From Psychrobacter luti (GTDB lineage Bacteria > Pseudomonadota > Gammaproteobacteria > Pseudomonadales > Moraxellaceae): 64,000 nt of DNA. The notes beneath the pieces are model-generated. The model had not been told where the DNA came from. It did no database searches and saw only the letters and a program-made list of their open reading frames with translations. A program made the position numbers and the translations under genes. Below, piece after piece: positions 35,337-45,196 of the stretch. Within the stretch, counting starts at the first letter, position 1. Each line of letters begins with the position of its first letter. Where the stretch lies: assembly GCF_014192115.1 (NCBI RefSeq), contig NZ_JACHXL010000001.1:434001-498000 (forward strand). The letters are read 5' to 3'.

Positions 35337-36518
35337 TTATTTCACCCGCGCCAGCTGATCAAAACGCCCACCATCGACAAAGAACGTCTCCATAATACTG
35401 TCCCAATCCCCAAACACAGCAACTGGCTCAAAGGTTTGAATATCCTTTAAGATGCCTGTATGAGCTGCAAGCACCTCTTTGTTGCTCGGGCGCAGATACA
35501 TCTTTGCCATCAGCTCTTGAGCAGGTTTGTCCCACAGTGTTTTTAGATAAGCAGTTGCCGCAGTAGTTGAGCCTTTTTTCTCAGTCACCGAGCTGACGAT
35601 TGCCACTGGATTATGGATGGTGATGGAATAGCTAGGATAAACAATGTCCACTTTATCTTTGGCAAATTGCTTGGCGACCAAGTGCGCCTCGTTTTCAGTG
35701 GTAATAAGCACATCGCCTAGCCCGCGCTGGGTAAAGCTGGTGGTCGCAGCGCGTGCGCCATTGTCATAAGTCACGACATTGGCGAGTACTTTTCTCATAA
35801 AAGCATCGGTTTTTTGCGGTTGAGTGACCGATTCTTTAAATTGGTGCAATCCTGAGCCATAAGCACCCAAAAAGGCATAGCGCGCCGTACCGCTAGTTTT
35901 CGGATTGGGCATCACCACGTCAATATCCGCACGTGCCAAATCTGCCCAGTCTTTGATGTTTTTAGGGTTGCCACTACGTACCAGTAATATCATGGTGGTG
36001 CTATAAGGAACGGCATTGTCAGGAAACGCTTCGCGCCAATCTGCTTTTACCAGCCCTTTTTCAACCAGCATATTCATATCGCTTTCTTGGTTTAAAGTCA
36101 CCACGTCCGCTTGTAGACCATTGGCGACCGACAATGCTTGTTTACTTGCGCCGCCGTGCGATTGCTGGATATCAACGTTACTATTAGGGTACTGCCCCTG
36201 ATAAATACTTGTAAATAGCGGGTTATAGTCTTTATAAAAATCACGTGAGACATCGTAAGAGACGTTAAGTAGGCTGATATTTTGCTTATCGCTTGCCTCA
36301 CTATTTGTGCTATCGCTCGTACCACTTTGAGTAGCTTCGGTAGGATTACAGCCGGTCATTAGCATGGCAACGGCGAGTACGCCACTCAACTTAAAGCTGA
36401 AATTAAAACGGTCAGCGGCAACCTTTGATTGCCTACTTTTATTCTCAATAAGTGCTTGGGTATTAATCAGTTTAAGCTTATTAGTTGCTTTTTCAATGCG
36501 TCGGTTCGTTGCTTGCAT
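35337..36518 (-). CDS. sbp: sulfate-binding lipoprotein 2
   Basis: A second sulfate-binding protein closely resembling sbp1 throughout (LLNVSYDVSRDFYKDYNPLF, QSHGGASKQALSVANGLQAD, YAFLGAYGSGLHQF, VDIVYPSYSI). The lipobox is MLMTGC. The N-terminus is long: from the start I prefer (36518, GAGAG upstream), about 45 basic, polar residues precede the hydrophobic signal segment. A start at 36548 is also open and adds ten residues. A start just ahead of the hydrophobic segment is not evident, so either the extension is real or the true start is non-canonical. Confidence 0.85.
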   Translation of the reverse strand: MQATNRRIEKATNKLKLINTQALIENKSRQSKVAADRFNFSFKLSGVLAVAMLMTGCNPTEATQSGTSDSTNSEASDKQNISLLNVSYDVSRDFYKDYNPLFTSIYQGQYPNSNVDIQQSHGGASKQALSVANGLQADVVTLNQESDMNMLVEKGLVKADWREAFPDNAVPYSTTMILLVRSGNPKNIKDWADLARADIDVVMPNPKTSGTARYAFLGAYGSGLHQFKESVTQPQKTDAFMRKVLANVVTYDNGARAATTSFTQRGLGDVLITTENEAHLVAKQFAKDKVDIVYPSYSITIHNPVAIVSSVTEKKGSTTAATAYLKTLWDKPAQELMAKMYLRPSNKEVLAAHTGILKDIQTFEPVAVFGDWDSIMETFFVDGGRFDQLARVK

Positions 36519-36548
36519 AGCGGCTCTCGATATTGTTGATAGAAACAT

Positions 36549-36901
36549 TTCTTAAAGTATTGGCCACCTTATAAAGGCTTATAATCCTTTTGATTCGATT
36601 CTATGGATGATGAGAGTTATGCTAACAGCCTGCGAGGGAAACGCTTAGTGACAAATGCGCTTATCGAGTTATTAACTTGGCATAAGTAAGTTTGTTAGTT
36701 ATTCTACACTGCTTGTTTTTTCTGAGTATTTTTGCGATATAGTGATAAGCAGACACTTTTGAGTAAGTTATGGTATTGCTTACTATCTAGACGAGCCTCT
36801 ATAGAATGGATACTATCCCTTGGCTTCTTGTATATCAGGCGTTGCACTCATAACAGTCAGCTCTACCCCCTTTTACTAACTTCCTTATCAAAGGTACTTA
36901 A
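36549..36901. other. divergent promoter region between sbp2 and a lipoprotein gene
   Basis: No ORF is supported. It contains the promoter of the sulfate-uptake genes; a CysB site would be expected here but could not be recognised by eye. Confidence 0.35.
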
Positions 36902-37435
36902 ATGATTAAGTCTCCACCTCGTTATGCCCGCCATTCACGCTTTTTTGCCGGCATTGTAACCACCTCTGCAGCTTTACTTACCTTAAATGGCTGTAATAAC
37001 GTATCGCCCAGCGTAAACAATCAAACTATTAAGCAGCCAATAACTGCCGTCACGCCAGCTGTGCAAGCAGTCGTTGGAGACTATGCATCTGAAGGCTATG
37101 CTAAGCGCGTACAAGGTTCTGATTGGGTTGGAGTGATGATACGAGCAGACGGCGCAGACAACGGCGAACAGATTGATATTAATGTACGGGCGCGTAGCGA
37201 TGTGAAAAAACCAACCTGCCATTTTGATGGCAAGGCAACCTTAATGGGTCAAGACGATGCCCACGGTGTTATTTTCCAAAGTAAGGTCAATGACAGTACC
37301 GCCTTTTTCCAATTTAAAGACGGCACCTTGTCTATTGATAGCAAAGATAAATACACTCTGAATTATTTTTGTTCGGGTGGTGGTTCAATCGTTGGCGAGT
37401 ATCAGAAGCTTCAGGGGGATTTAGAGCTGCATTAA
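36902..37435 (+). CDS. hypothetical lipoprotein
   Basis: A 177-residue precursor with a lipobox LLTLNGC (Cys at about 31), then a Ser/Thr-rich linker and a single beta-rich domain from about residue 55 (VGDYASEGYAKRVQGSDWVG ... VGEYQKLQGDLELH). Two Cys residues (PTCHF, FCSGG) could form a disulfide. No named family was recognised. There is no strong Shine-Dalgarno (AAGGTACTTAA upstream). A strong terminator follows. It sits between the sulfate genes but gives no sign of belonging to that pathway. Confidence 0.7.
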   Translation: MIKSPPRYARHSRFFAGIVTTSAALLTLNGCNNVSPSVNNQTIKQPITAVTPAVQAVVGDYASEGYAKRVQGSDWVGVMIRADGADNGEQIDINVRARSDVKKPTCHFDGKATLMGQDDAHGVIFQSKVNDSTAFFQFKDGTLSIDSKDKYTLNYFCSGGGSIVGEYQKLQGDLELH

Positions 37436-37462
37436 CCGCTTGAATGGTTAGCTTTAGAGGAT

Positions 37463-37499
37463 AAAAAAGGTGTCAGATTTAATGTCTGACACCTTTTTT
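37463..37499. terminator. bidirectional terminator between the lipoprotein gene and sat
   Basis: AAAAAAGGTGTCAGA and TCTGACACCTTTTTT form a perfect 15-bp stem with T tracts both ways, between two converging genes. Confidence 0.9.
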
Positions 37500-37519
37500 A
37501 TTGAACATTAAGAATTATT

Positions 37520-38803
37520 TTATACCGCAGATGCACCGACTAATTTCACCTCAGCACGTTCCTCTCTTGCGATACCTGCATAATAATCACGTAAAATCTC
37601 TAATACTTCTGGACGGCTAAAGTTCTCTGGCACCTCTTCATCTTCCGACAACGCTTTACGCAACTTTGTCCCTGATACTTTCACATGCTCAGACGCTTCA
37701 TGCGGGCAGGTTTTATCAGAGGCCATGGCATTACAAGCATTACACCAAAACGTCCAGCCAATTTTTAACGGCTGCGTAATCAAATCATCTTTACCGACAT
37801 ATTCAAAAATCGTCTGCGCATCAAACGCACCATAATAATCACCAACGCCCGCATGATCACGACCAACGATCAGATGGCTACAGCCGTAGTTTTGACGGAA
37901 TACCGCATGTAATAGCGCTTCACGTGGCCCAGCATAACGCATATCAAGCGGATAGCCGGCTTGAATCACCGTATCTTGTCTAAAGTAATTATCAATCAAG
38001 GTTTTAATCGCTTCTTGGCGCACTTCCGCAGGGATATCACCGGGTTTTAGCGCGCCGAGCAATGAATGAATCAATACCCCATCGCAAATCTCGATAGCAA
38101 TCTTGGCAAGGTACTCGTGTGAGCGGTGCATTGGATTACGCGTTTGGAAAGCGGCAACCGTTTTCCAGCCTTTGGCATCCAAAATAGCACGGGTTTCAGC
38201 GGGGGTTTTATAAATCTCTGGATATAAGGTTGGGAACTCGCCTTCGCTCAATACTTCGACACTACCTGCGATGTTAACCTCACCTTGGTTAAGTACTTGC
38301 TGCACGCCCGGATGTTCGCTATCAGTGGTGGTAAAGACTTGCTGACACTCATGTGCTTTATCGATGGTATAAGTCTCTTCTACCCTTAAGATACCCATGA
38401 TCTCGCCATCTTTCGCAACCAAAGCAACTTTATCACCTTGGTTTAGACTCTCAGCAGTCGCTTTAGGTGCTGATAAGGTGATAGGAATTGGCCAAAACAA
38501 GCCAGCATTTTCGCCACTTTGCAAGCGCATGTTATCAACTACGCCCTGCCAATCTGCCTGATTCATAAAACCATTTAGCGGGGTAAAGCCACCAATACCT
38601 AACATAATCAAATCGCCACGCTCACGTGAGCTCAAGGTAATAGTCGGCAGGGTACTGGCAAGTTTTAACGCTTGCTTGCGCGCATCACCTTTTAATAGCA
38701 ATGGCTTAAGCTCGCTGCTACCGTGCGGCGGAACAAGTTTAGAGGCTTGTTGATTGGAAGTTTGTTGATTAGAGCCTTCTTGATTGGCGATAGATGATGT
38801 CAT
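37520..38803 (-). CDS. sat: ATP sulfurylase, Sat type
   Basis: Forms adenylyl sulfate (APS) from sulfate and ATP, the first step in sulfate assimilation. It is the monomeric Sat/Met3 type and not CysD/CysN. Motifs are [13 protein letters not shown], which holds the HxxH site, and [20 protein letters not shown] zinc-type Cys/His group follows in [20 protein letters not shown]. The C-terminal [14 protein letters not shown] is also usual. Residues 1-30 form an unusual polar leader with near-repeats [15 protein letters not shown]. It is divergent from cysI across 253 bp, which probably holds shared control elements. Confidence 0.93.
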   Translation of the reverse strand: MTSSIANQEGSNQQTSNQQASKLVPPHGSSELKPLLLKGDARKQALKLASTLPTITLSSRERGDLIMLGIGGFTPLNGFMNQADWQGVVDNMRLQSGENAGLFWPIPITLSAPKATAESLNQGDKVALVAKDGEIMGILRVEETYTIDKAHECQQVFTTTDSEHPGVQQVLNQGEVNIAGSVEVLSEGEFPTLYPEIYKTPAETRAILDAKGWKTVAAFQTRNPMHRSHEYLAKIAIEICDGVLIHSLLGALKPGDIPAEVRQEAIKTLIDNYFRQDTVIQAGYPLDMRYAGPREALLHAVFRQNYGCSHLIVGRDHAGVGDYYGAFDAQTIFEYVGKDDLITQPLKIGWTFWCNACNAMASDKTCPHEASEHVKVSGTKLRKALSEDEEVPENFSRPEVLEILRDYYAGIAREERAEVKLVGASAV

Positions 38804-39056
38804 ATTGATTTAGAACCTTTATAGGTAATGATGAAATAAGGAGTAATAAATTTGATAAGCATAGGCTACCTAACTTTCGTTATGAAAATTTATGCTGACT
38901 TTGGATATACATATGTCTTAAAGGAATTTATGTTTACAGACGCAAGCTTATATGATGTGACTCTGAATTGTTTACCTTGCGACTGGCAATAAGATCGATT
39001 ACACACGCAAATCATTTTCGTCGCTGCTTTTATGTCTAAAAAATTGAGATTACGTC
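38804..39056. promoter_or_regulatory. divergent sat/cysI control region
   Basis: The 253-bp region lies between two oppositely directed sulfur-assimilation genes and must hold both promoters. Coordinated regulation, e.g. by a CysB-like activator, is expected from other proteobacteria but no binding site is recognised in the sequence. Confidence 0.5.
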
Positions 39057-40748
39057 ATGTATCAATATAATTACGCTGACCAAACCTTGGTAGAAGAACG
39101 AGTCGCCCAGTTTCGCGACCAAACCGAACGGTTTTTGGCAGGCGAGCTGCCAGAAGAGCAATTTTTACCGCTGCGTTTGCAAAACGGCCTCTATATCCAG
39201 CGTTATGCGCCGATGTTGCGTATCGCCATTCCTTACGGCTTACTTGCCAGCTATCAATTGCGTAAACTCGCGGAGATTACCCGTAAATACGACAAAGGCT
39301 ACGGGCACTTCACTACCCGTACCAATATGCAGCTGAACTGGCCAAAGCTAGAAGAAGTACCAGATATTTTAGCCGAGCTGGCATCGGTACAGATGCACTC
39401 AATCCAAACCTCTGGTAACTGTATCCGTAATACCACCACTGATCCTTATGCCGGTATTCATCAAAATGAGATTGCCGACCCACGTCCTTACTGCGAAATC
39501 ATTCGCCAGTGGTCAACCTTTCATCCTGAGTTTGCATTTTTGCCGCGTAAATTTAAGATTGCTGTTATCGGCACCGATGAAGATCGCGCAGCGACGCAAG
39601 TACATGATGTTGGCTTGCATTTAAAGAAAAATGAAGATGGCGAGCTTGGTTTTGAAGTCTTGGTCGGCGGCGGTCTCGGTCGTATCCCAGTCCTTGGTAA
39701 AGTCATCAACAAGTTTTTACCGCGTCAGCATCTATTGAGTTATTTGGACGCGATATTACGGGTCTATAATCTACATGGTCGCCGTGATAAAGGCAGTAAA
39801 TATAGATCACGTATCAAGATCTTGGTCGATACTTTGGGCGGTCCTGCGTTTGCCAAATTGGTCGATGCCGAATGGGAAGCATATACCAAGGACGGGCCAC
39901 TGACGCTGACGGATGCCAACTTTGAGCATGCCAGCAGTTTCTTTAGCGAGCCTGATTATGTGACCTTCGATGCGCTACAAGCTCAGTCTGACTTGCAGCA
40001 GCAATTGAGCGCTGATAAAGACTTTGCCAATTGGTATAACCAAAACACCGTCGCCCATAAAGTCGCTGGTTATCGTGCAGTCGTTATTTCTTTAAAAGCA
40101 GGATTGGTCGATGGTAAATACGTCCCATCAGGTGATGTCACTGATTTACAAATGGATGCGTTGGCTGACCTTACGGACAAGTATAGCTTTGGCGAGCTGC
40201 GTGGCACGTATCAGCAAAATCTGGTATTCGCTGACGTGCAAAGCAATCAGTTATACGAGCTATGGCAACAGTTAGTAGAGCTGCATTTAGCGCGCCCTAA
40301 TATCAACACCTTAACCGATATGATTGTCTGCCCAGGCTGGGATTATTGCTCGCTTGCCAATGCCACCACGCATAATATCGCTGAGCAAATTGAGAAGCAG
40401 TTTAGTGATCTGGATTATCTCTATGATCTTGGCGATATTCGTTTAAACATGTCCGGCTGTATCAATGCCTGCGCGCACCATCATACTGGTGATATCGGCA
40501 TCTTGGGTGTCGATAAAAAAGGTGAAAACTGGTATCAAATTAGCCTTGGCGGCAACTCGAGCAACGATGCCAAACTTGGCAAAATACTAGGCCGCTCAGT
40601 GCCTACTGAAGCGGTAGCGGATACCATTCAAAAGATCGTTGACGTCTATGTCGATCTGCGCGCCACCACCGACAATGATGTCGAAAGCTTTGGCGAATTA
40701 GTTGAGCGCGTCGGTATTGATCCATTTAAGGAGAAGGTCTATGGCTAA
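39057..40748 (+). CDS. cysI: sulfite reductase hemoprotein (CysI-type)
   Basis: Six-electron reduction of sulfite to sulfide at a siroheme-[4Fe-4S] centre. Of 563 residues, two ferredoxin-like halves are seen: YGHFTTRTNMQLNWPKLEEV and SIQTSGNCIRNTTTDPYAG in the first half, and the cluster ligands CPGWDYC (about 426-432) and NMSGCINACAHHHTGD (about 465-480) in the second. The arrangement suits ferredoxin- or otherwise non-CysJ-dependent enzymes. No flavoprotein partner is encoded nearby. The stop overlaps the DUF934 gene by 8 bp. Confidence 0.93.
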   Translation: MYQYNYADQTLVEERVAQFRDQTERFLAGELPEEQFLPLRLQNGLYIQRYAPMLRIAIPYGLLASYQLRKLAEITRKYDKGYGHFTTRTNMQLNWPKLEEVPDILAELASVQMHSIQTSGNCIRNTTTDPYAGIHQNEIADPRPYCEIIRQWSTFHPEFAFLPRKFKIAVIGTDEDRAATQVHDVGLHLKKNEDGELGFEVLVGGGLGRIPVLGKVINKFLPRQHLLSYLDAILRVYNLHGRRDKGSKYRSRIKILVDTLGGPAFAKLVDAEWEAYTKDGPLTLTDANFEHASSFFSEPDYVTFDALQAQSDLQQQLSADKDFANWYNQNTVAHKVAGYRAVVISLKAGLVDGKYVPSGDVTDLQMDALADLTDKYSFGELRGTYQQNLVFADVQSNQLYELWQQLVELHLARPNINTLTDMIVCPGWDYCSLANATTHNIAEQIEKQFSDLDYLYDLGDIRLNMSGCINACAHHHTGDIGILGVDKKGENWYQISLGGNSSNDAKLGKILGRSVPTEAVADTIQKIVDVYVDLRATTDNDVESFGELVERVGIDPFKEKVYG

Positions 40749-41337
40749 TCACCATGTTTTGGATAGTCAGGGCGTCGATATTAGCCATCAAGACAGCTGG
40801 CATGCGTTAGCCACTGATACCCTGCCAGATGGTATTGCCTCGATAGACCTCACGCTACTTGAGCTGCTGCAAAGACAAGAAAAACCTGACGTCCTTGTGC
40901 CACTGGCGGATCTATTGAATGGTTCAGGAGCGCTGGCAAGTGGTTTGGTCAAAGAAGTGTATGAGTTGATAGTTCAGCATAGTAGCCGTGTTGGATTATG
41001 GGTGACCGCTGATACAGATACGAATGCGTTGGCAGCGCTCAGTGAGCTTCTATTAAAGCAGGATCTCATCGTTATCCATGTACCCAAATTCGCTGATGGA
41101 CGTAATTTTAGCTTTGCGCAAACGCTACGCCAAATTGGCTATCAAGGTGAGATTCGTGTCGCTGGCGCGTTCGGCCGTGATCAAATTGCGTATCTCTTAC
41201 GCGTAGGCGTCGACAGCTTTGTGCTCAATGAACATGACTTACAGTCGGACTTTAATATTTCACAAGCATTTACCGCCCTTGCTAGCAGTTATGACGGTCG
41301 CAACGCCGCCGCACTACCCATGTTTGCAGGTGCTTAA
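40741..41337 (+). CDS. DUF934 protein, sulfite-reductase-associated
   Basis: A 198-residue DUF934 protein whose genes usually sit after cysI in proteobacteria; the role is not fully known but is linked to sulfite reductase activity or electron delivery. Blocks visible: FADGRNFSFAQTLRQIGYQG, EIRVAGAFGRDQIAYLLRVG and VDSFVLNEHD. I start at 40741 (MANHHVL), preceded by GGAGAAGG, rather than 40702, because the former gives a fitting ribosome site and 8-bp overlap with cysI. Confidence 0.88.
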   Translation: MANHHVLDSQGVDISHQDSWHALATDTLPDGIASIDLTLLELLQRQEKPDVLVPLADLLNGSGALASGLVKEVYELIVQHSSRVGLWVTADTDTNALAALSELLLKQDLIVIHVPKFADGRNFSFAQTLRQIGYQGEIRVAGAFGRDQIAYLLRVGVDSFVLNEHDLQSDFNISQAFTALASSYDGRNAAALPMFAGA

Positions 41338-41402
41338 TGTAGCATCAACTATAAAACTTATTATTAATCATTTCTATATTCACAACACTTGAGGAATCCA
41401 CC

Positions 41403-42041
41403 ATGAGCCAGTTACATCCAAATCTAGATATTGACCAAGCCAACCAAGACTTACAAGGCAAATCACCAGAAGAAATCGTCGCGTGGGCACTGACACAAGC
41501 TAAAAACCCAATCATCACCACCAATTTCCGCCCTTACGAGTCAGCGATTTTGCATTTGGTCGCTTCACTGCGCCCTGATATTACTGTACTGTGGGTAGAT
41601 TCTGGCTACAATACTGATGCGACCTATCAATTTGCTAATAAAGTCATCCGTGACTTGAATTTAAACGTTATCACTTATATTCCTAAGCAAACAGCTGCCT
41701 ATCGTGATGCAACCATGAACGGTATCCCAGGCATTGATAATCCGCAGCATGACGAATTCACTGACCAAGTAAAACTTGAGCCATTCCGCCGTGCACTAGA
41801 TGAGCTAAAACCTGATGTATGGTTTAATGCCATTCGTAAAGATCAAACCGAATTTCGCCAAGGTCTTGATGTGCTTAGCTTATCAAAAGATGGTGTATTA
41901 AAAGTTGCGCCTTTATTTGAAAAAACTGACGCTGATTTGGACGTTTATCTCGAAGAGCATAACTTACCAAACGAGTTTGATTATTTTGATCCGACTAAGG
42001 TAGAAGAAAGCCGTGAGTGTGGTTTGCATACCCAGCTATAA
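41403..42041 (+). CDS. cysH: phosphoadenylyl-sulfate reductase
   Basis: Reduces (P)APS to sulfite with thioredoxin. The PP-loop-like N-terminus is ITTNFRPYESAILHLVASL and WVDSGYNTDATYQFA. The redox-active Cys is in the C-terminal ECGLHTQL. The two Cys pairs of the APS reductase iron-sulfur cluster are absent, so PAPS would be the expected substrate. The length (212 aa) is shorter than E. coli CysH (244). GAGGAA precedes the ATG. It is the last gene of cysI-DUF934-cysH and is followed by a terminator. Confidence 0.9.
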   Translation: MSQLHPNLDIDQANQDLQGKSPEEIVAWALTQAKNPIITTNFRPYESAILHLVASLRPDITVLWVDSGYNTDATYQFANKVIRDLNLNVITYIPKQTAAYRDATMNGIPGIDNPQHDEFTDQVKLEPFRRALDELKPDVWFNAIRKDQTEFRQGLDVLSLSKDGVLKVAPLFEKTDADLDVYLEEHNLPNEFDYFDPTKVEESRECGLHTQL

Positions 42042-42093
42042 GTATTTAGTTAATTAGTAACTAAAACGATAATAGCCTTAAATACAAAGAAGC

Positions 42094-42129
42094 AAAAAGA
42101 AGCGGTGATATAAAATCATCGCTTCTTTT
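42094..42129 (+). terminator. terminator of the cysI-cysH operon
   Basis: AAAAAGAAGCGGTGAT and ATCATCGCTTCTTTT pair with one G-U, followed by a T-rich end, 53 bp after the cysH stop. Confidence 0.8.
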
Positions 42130-42354
42130 ATGTTAACTATGATGATTGACATAAAAATCAATATGAAAGTGGCGCTCTACAATCACTTTTGTTAAAACAT
42201 TAACGTTTTGTTAACGTCTTATTGTCTAACATTGGGGTATTCTATGGCTTGCCTTAGTGGGCTGCACGTCATTAAGCCGACTTTTTAAAGCCAAATCATG
42301 GACGAAGTTGCCCCACCTGACAGGCACTCGCGCTCATCAATATGGATATTTGTT
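42130..42354. other. intergenic region upstream of the acyltransferase gene
   Basis: No ORF is supported apart from a possible N-terminal extension of the acyltransferase from 42298. A GTTAACGTTTTGTTAAC-type repetition lies near 42198-42214. Confidence 0.3.
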
Positions 42355-43305
42355 ATGGCCTTTATAAAAAAAATTGATTCATTCTATGAAAAACTGCACG
42401 ATAAGCTGCCAGTCGTAGGCAAAGCGGCTTCTTTTCTCACGGGCGTTAGCGTCCTTACTGCTAATAGTGCGTTGGTTGGTCTACCGGTCTGGACTATGGG
42501 CGCGGCGAAAGTATTGACTGGATCAAAACTGACCGATGATGCCTTAATTGCGATTACTAAGTATTGGATTAATACTAATAATGCCGTTATCGACCACGCA
42601 CTACCTCATAAAGACTGGCGCATCAACCTGCCCGATGATTTAAGCGAAGATAAGCAGTATCTCTTGGTCAGTAACCATCAGTCGTGGGTTGATACGAGTA
42701 TTGTGCAATATATTAGCCAAGACACCCTGCCTCTAACAAGGTTTTTCACTAAGTTTAATTTGATTTACATTCCCGTTATCGGTCAAGCCTTTTACTTTTT
42801 AGACTTCCCAATGATGCGCCGCCACTCTAAAGAAGCGATTGCCAAAAATCCTGCACTCAAAGGTAAGGATATCGAAGAAGCAAAGCGTGCTTGTGCGTTA
42901 TTAAAAGAAAAGCCATTTACCCTATTGAACTATTTAGAAGGCACGCGCTTTACTCAAGAAAAACATGATAAGCAAGACTCACCTTATCAGCATTTATTGA
43001 AACCACGCGCTGGCGGGTTGTCATTGGCCATCAATGCGCTGGGCGATGAATTAGATTCTATTTTAGATATCACCATCGTATATCCAGATGGTGCGCCTGA
43101 TTATGATGATTTATGGAAAGGTAATATTCGCCGCTTGGGTGTCGATGTGACTCGCTTAACCATCCCAGACGATTTATTTGCTGCCATCATGGACGGCGGT
43201 TATGACCGTGACGAGGCCACTAAAAAAATGATGTTCGATTGGTTAGAGGATATTTGGCAACAAAAAGATGCCCGCATTACTAAGATGCTGAGTGAGTTTG
43301 ATTAG
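42355..43305 (+). CDS. PlsC-family acyltransferase, YihG-like
   Basis: A membrane-associated acyl-acyl-carrier or acyl-CoA transferase of the 1-acylglycerol-3-phosphate acyltransferase superfamily. The catalytic NHxxxxD motif is seen in VSNHQSWVDTSIV, and the acceptor-binding motif EGTRFT follows later (LNYLEGTRFTQEK). A hydrophobic N-terminal segment (ASFLTGVSVLTANSALVGLP) anchors it. Its layout resembles E. coli YihG. I start at 42355 (MAFIKKID); an ATG at 42298 would add 19 polar residues, and both have weak ribosome sites. Adjacent genes are for sulfur metabolism, but there is no functional link. Confidence 0.85.
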   Translation: MAFIKKIDSFYEKLHDKLPVVGKAASFLTGVSVLTANSALVGLPVWTMGAAKVLTGSKLTDDALIAITKYWINTNNAVIDHALPHKDWRINLPDDLSEDKQYLLVSNHQSWVDTSIVQYISQDTLPLTRFFTKFNLIYIPVIGQAFYFLDFPMMRRHSKEAIAKNPALKGKDIEEAKRACALLKEKPFTLLNYLEGTRFTQEKHDKQDSPYQHLLKPRAGGLSLAINALGDELDSILDITIVYPDGAPDYDDLWKGNIRRLGVDVTRLTIPDDLFAAIMDGGYDRDEATKKMMFDWLEDIWQQKDARITKMLSEFD

Positions 43306-43382
43306 AATTTGGCAATTAGTGGCATGTTATTCTAGTTAATATTTAATGCAAGTCATCATGTAACTATTATCTATCAGCTATT

Positions 43383-43417
43383 AACCACGAGCTTAAAAAT
43401 TAGTTTGTGGTTTTTTT
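43383..43417 (+). terminator. terminator after the acyltransferase gene
   Basis: AACCACGAGCT pairs with AGTTTGTGGTT using G-U pairs, followed by seven T residues, 78 bp after the stop. Confidence 0.7.
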
Positions 43418-43584
43418 ATCTCTCTATTCTCTGTTTTTACTCCTCACCTATTCCACATCTCATCAAAAACCCTTACTAACATGACAAAAACGAATATGCT
43501 AATGCCAATTCACTAGGTGAGCGTCCGCCTGTGATACCTCATAATGGTGACATATTTTATATTGATTGAATCATTGGTGATGCT

Positions 43585-45186
43585 ATGAACACCTTTCCGC
43601 TATTTTTTAAATTAGAAGACCGCAAAGTGCTGATCGTCGGTGGCGGTGATGTCGCACTACGTAAAGCTGACTTGCTCAGCCGCGCTGGAGCTTGTATTAC
43701 GATTCTTGCACCAAGTATCAGTGCTGAAATACAAGCCTTGCTATCAGATAGTAAGCACGAACTGATTTATGAAAATTATAATAAAGCTTATATGACGTGC
43801 GCGCGCGTTATCATCGCCGCCACCGATGATGAAACGCTGAATCATCAAATTCATGCTGATGCGACTGAACTTAATATTCCGGTCAATGTGGTTGATACAC
43901 CTCATTTATGCGATTTTATATTTCCAGCCATTGTCGATCGCAATCCCATTGTGATTGGTATCTCCTCCAATGGTAAAGCGCCGGTACTGGCACGTTTATT
44001 ACGTGCCCGCCTTGAAACTCTAATTCCGCAAGGTTATGGCAAATTGGCAAAGCTGGCAGGTGATTTTCGAGGCGAAGTTAAAGCCAAAATTCCAACATTG
44101 ACAGGACGCAGGCAGTTTTGGGAAAAGGCGTTTGAAGGTCAAGTCAGTCAGCTGATGTTTGCCGGTAATGAAAGGGAAGCCGCTGCCCAATTACAAGCCG
44201 ATTTAGATAACACTGCATCCGCTATCAACGAAAAAAATACAGCAGATGATACATCTATAGAATCCCAAACTGTAAAAAATACGATGGGCGAAGTTTATAT
44301 CGTTGGTGCCGGTCCTGGTGACCCAGAATTGCTTACCTTTAAAGCGCTGCGTCTTATGCAGCAGGCCGATATTGTCTATTATGATGCGCTAGTATCACCG
44401 CAAGTATTGGATTTATGCCGCCGCGATGCCGATAAAGTATTTGTCGGTAAAAAACGCAGCAATCATGCCGTCGCGCAGCTTGGCATCAATGAGCTGCTAG
44501 TCAATAGCGCGAAAGAAGGTCGCCGCGTGGTACGTCTAAAAGGCGGCGATCCCTTTATCTTTGGCCGTGGCGGCGAAGAGATTGAAAGCTTACGTGCGCA
44601 TAGTGTCCCTTATCAAGTCGTACCTGGTATTACCGCTGCTAACGCTGCCGCCAGCTATGCAGGTATTCCATTGACACATCGAGATCATTCTCAGTCTGTA
44701 CGTTTTGTCACTGGATTTTTAAAGGCCGGCGCACCCAATAGTAACTTTAAAAGCTTTTTAAATACCGACGAGACTGTAGTGTTTTATATGGGTCTACATT
44801 CGCTGGTACGTTTGACGACAGGCTTGATTGACGCTGGGCGTAGTAGAGATACCCCAATTGCCATCGTCTCCAACGCCAGTATGCCCAATCAGCAAGTTTT
44901 GACCGGTACGCTTGAGACCATTGTCGCTCAGCAAGAACAAGCACAACTGCCAACCCCTGCTTTACTCATTATGGGTGACGTCGTTAGCTTACATCATGAT
45001 TTGGCTTGGTATAACCACAATAACCAGAATGTTAATGATACAGTTAGTAACTGGCTACGTGAGGGAGCAGCTACTACGGATAATGGATCAAAACAATTTA
45101 CGAATCAGCAAGCGCATGCGTTATCTATGGTGGCTAATTTGGCTGCACAACAACAAGAAAGTTTGGAGCAGTTGGTAGTTGGCTAA
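43585..45186 (+). CDS. cysG: siroheme synthase, trifunctional
   Basis: Makes siroheme for CysI. Residues ~1-215 are the precorrin-2 dehydrogenase/sirohydrochlorin ferrochelatase part (FFKLEDRKVLIVGGGDVALR, FPAIVDRNPIVIGISSNGKAP). Residues ~237-480 form the uroporphyrinogen III methyltransferase (VYIVGAGPGDPELLTFKA, RLKGGDPFIFGRGGEEIESL). A polar linker of about 30 residues joins them, and a ~45-residue low-complexity tail follows. The 533-residue length is somewhat above the E. coli enzyme (457). It lies just after the sulfate-reduction genes and is likely expressed alone. Confidence 0.93.
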   Translation: MNTFPLFFKLEDRKVLIVGGGDVALRKADLLSRAGACITILAPSISAEIQALLSDSKHELIYENYNKAYMTCARVIIAATDDETLNHQIHADATELNIPVNVVDTPHLCDFIFPAIVDRNPIVIGISSNGKAPVLARLLRARLETLIPQGYGKLAKLAGDFRGEVKAKIPTLTGRRQFWEKAFEGQVSQLMFAGNEREAAAQLQADLDNTASAINEKNTADDTSIESQTVKNTMGEVYIVGAGPGDPELLTFKALRLMQQADIVYYDALVSPQVLDLCRRDADKVFVGKKRSNHAVAQLGINELLVNSAKEGRRVVRLKGGDPFIFGRGGEEIESLRAHSVPYQVVPGITAANAAASYAGIPLTHRDHSQSVRFVTGFLKAGAPNSNFKSFLNTDETVVFYMGLHSLVRLTTGLIDAGRSRDTPIAIVSNASMPNQQVLTGTLETIVAQQEQAQLPTPALLIMGDVVSLHHDLAWYNHNNQNVNDTVSNWLREGAATTDNGSKQFTNQQAHALSMVANLAAQQQESLEQLVVG

Positions 45187-45196
45187 GTGCTATTAA

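Noticed and set aside
42298..42354. N-terminal extension of the PlsC-like gene
   Set aside because: The extra 19 residues are polar and unlike the family start; MAFIKKID leads into the conserved domain, although the upstream ATG is not excluded.
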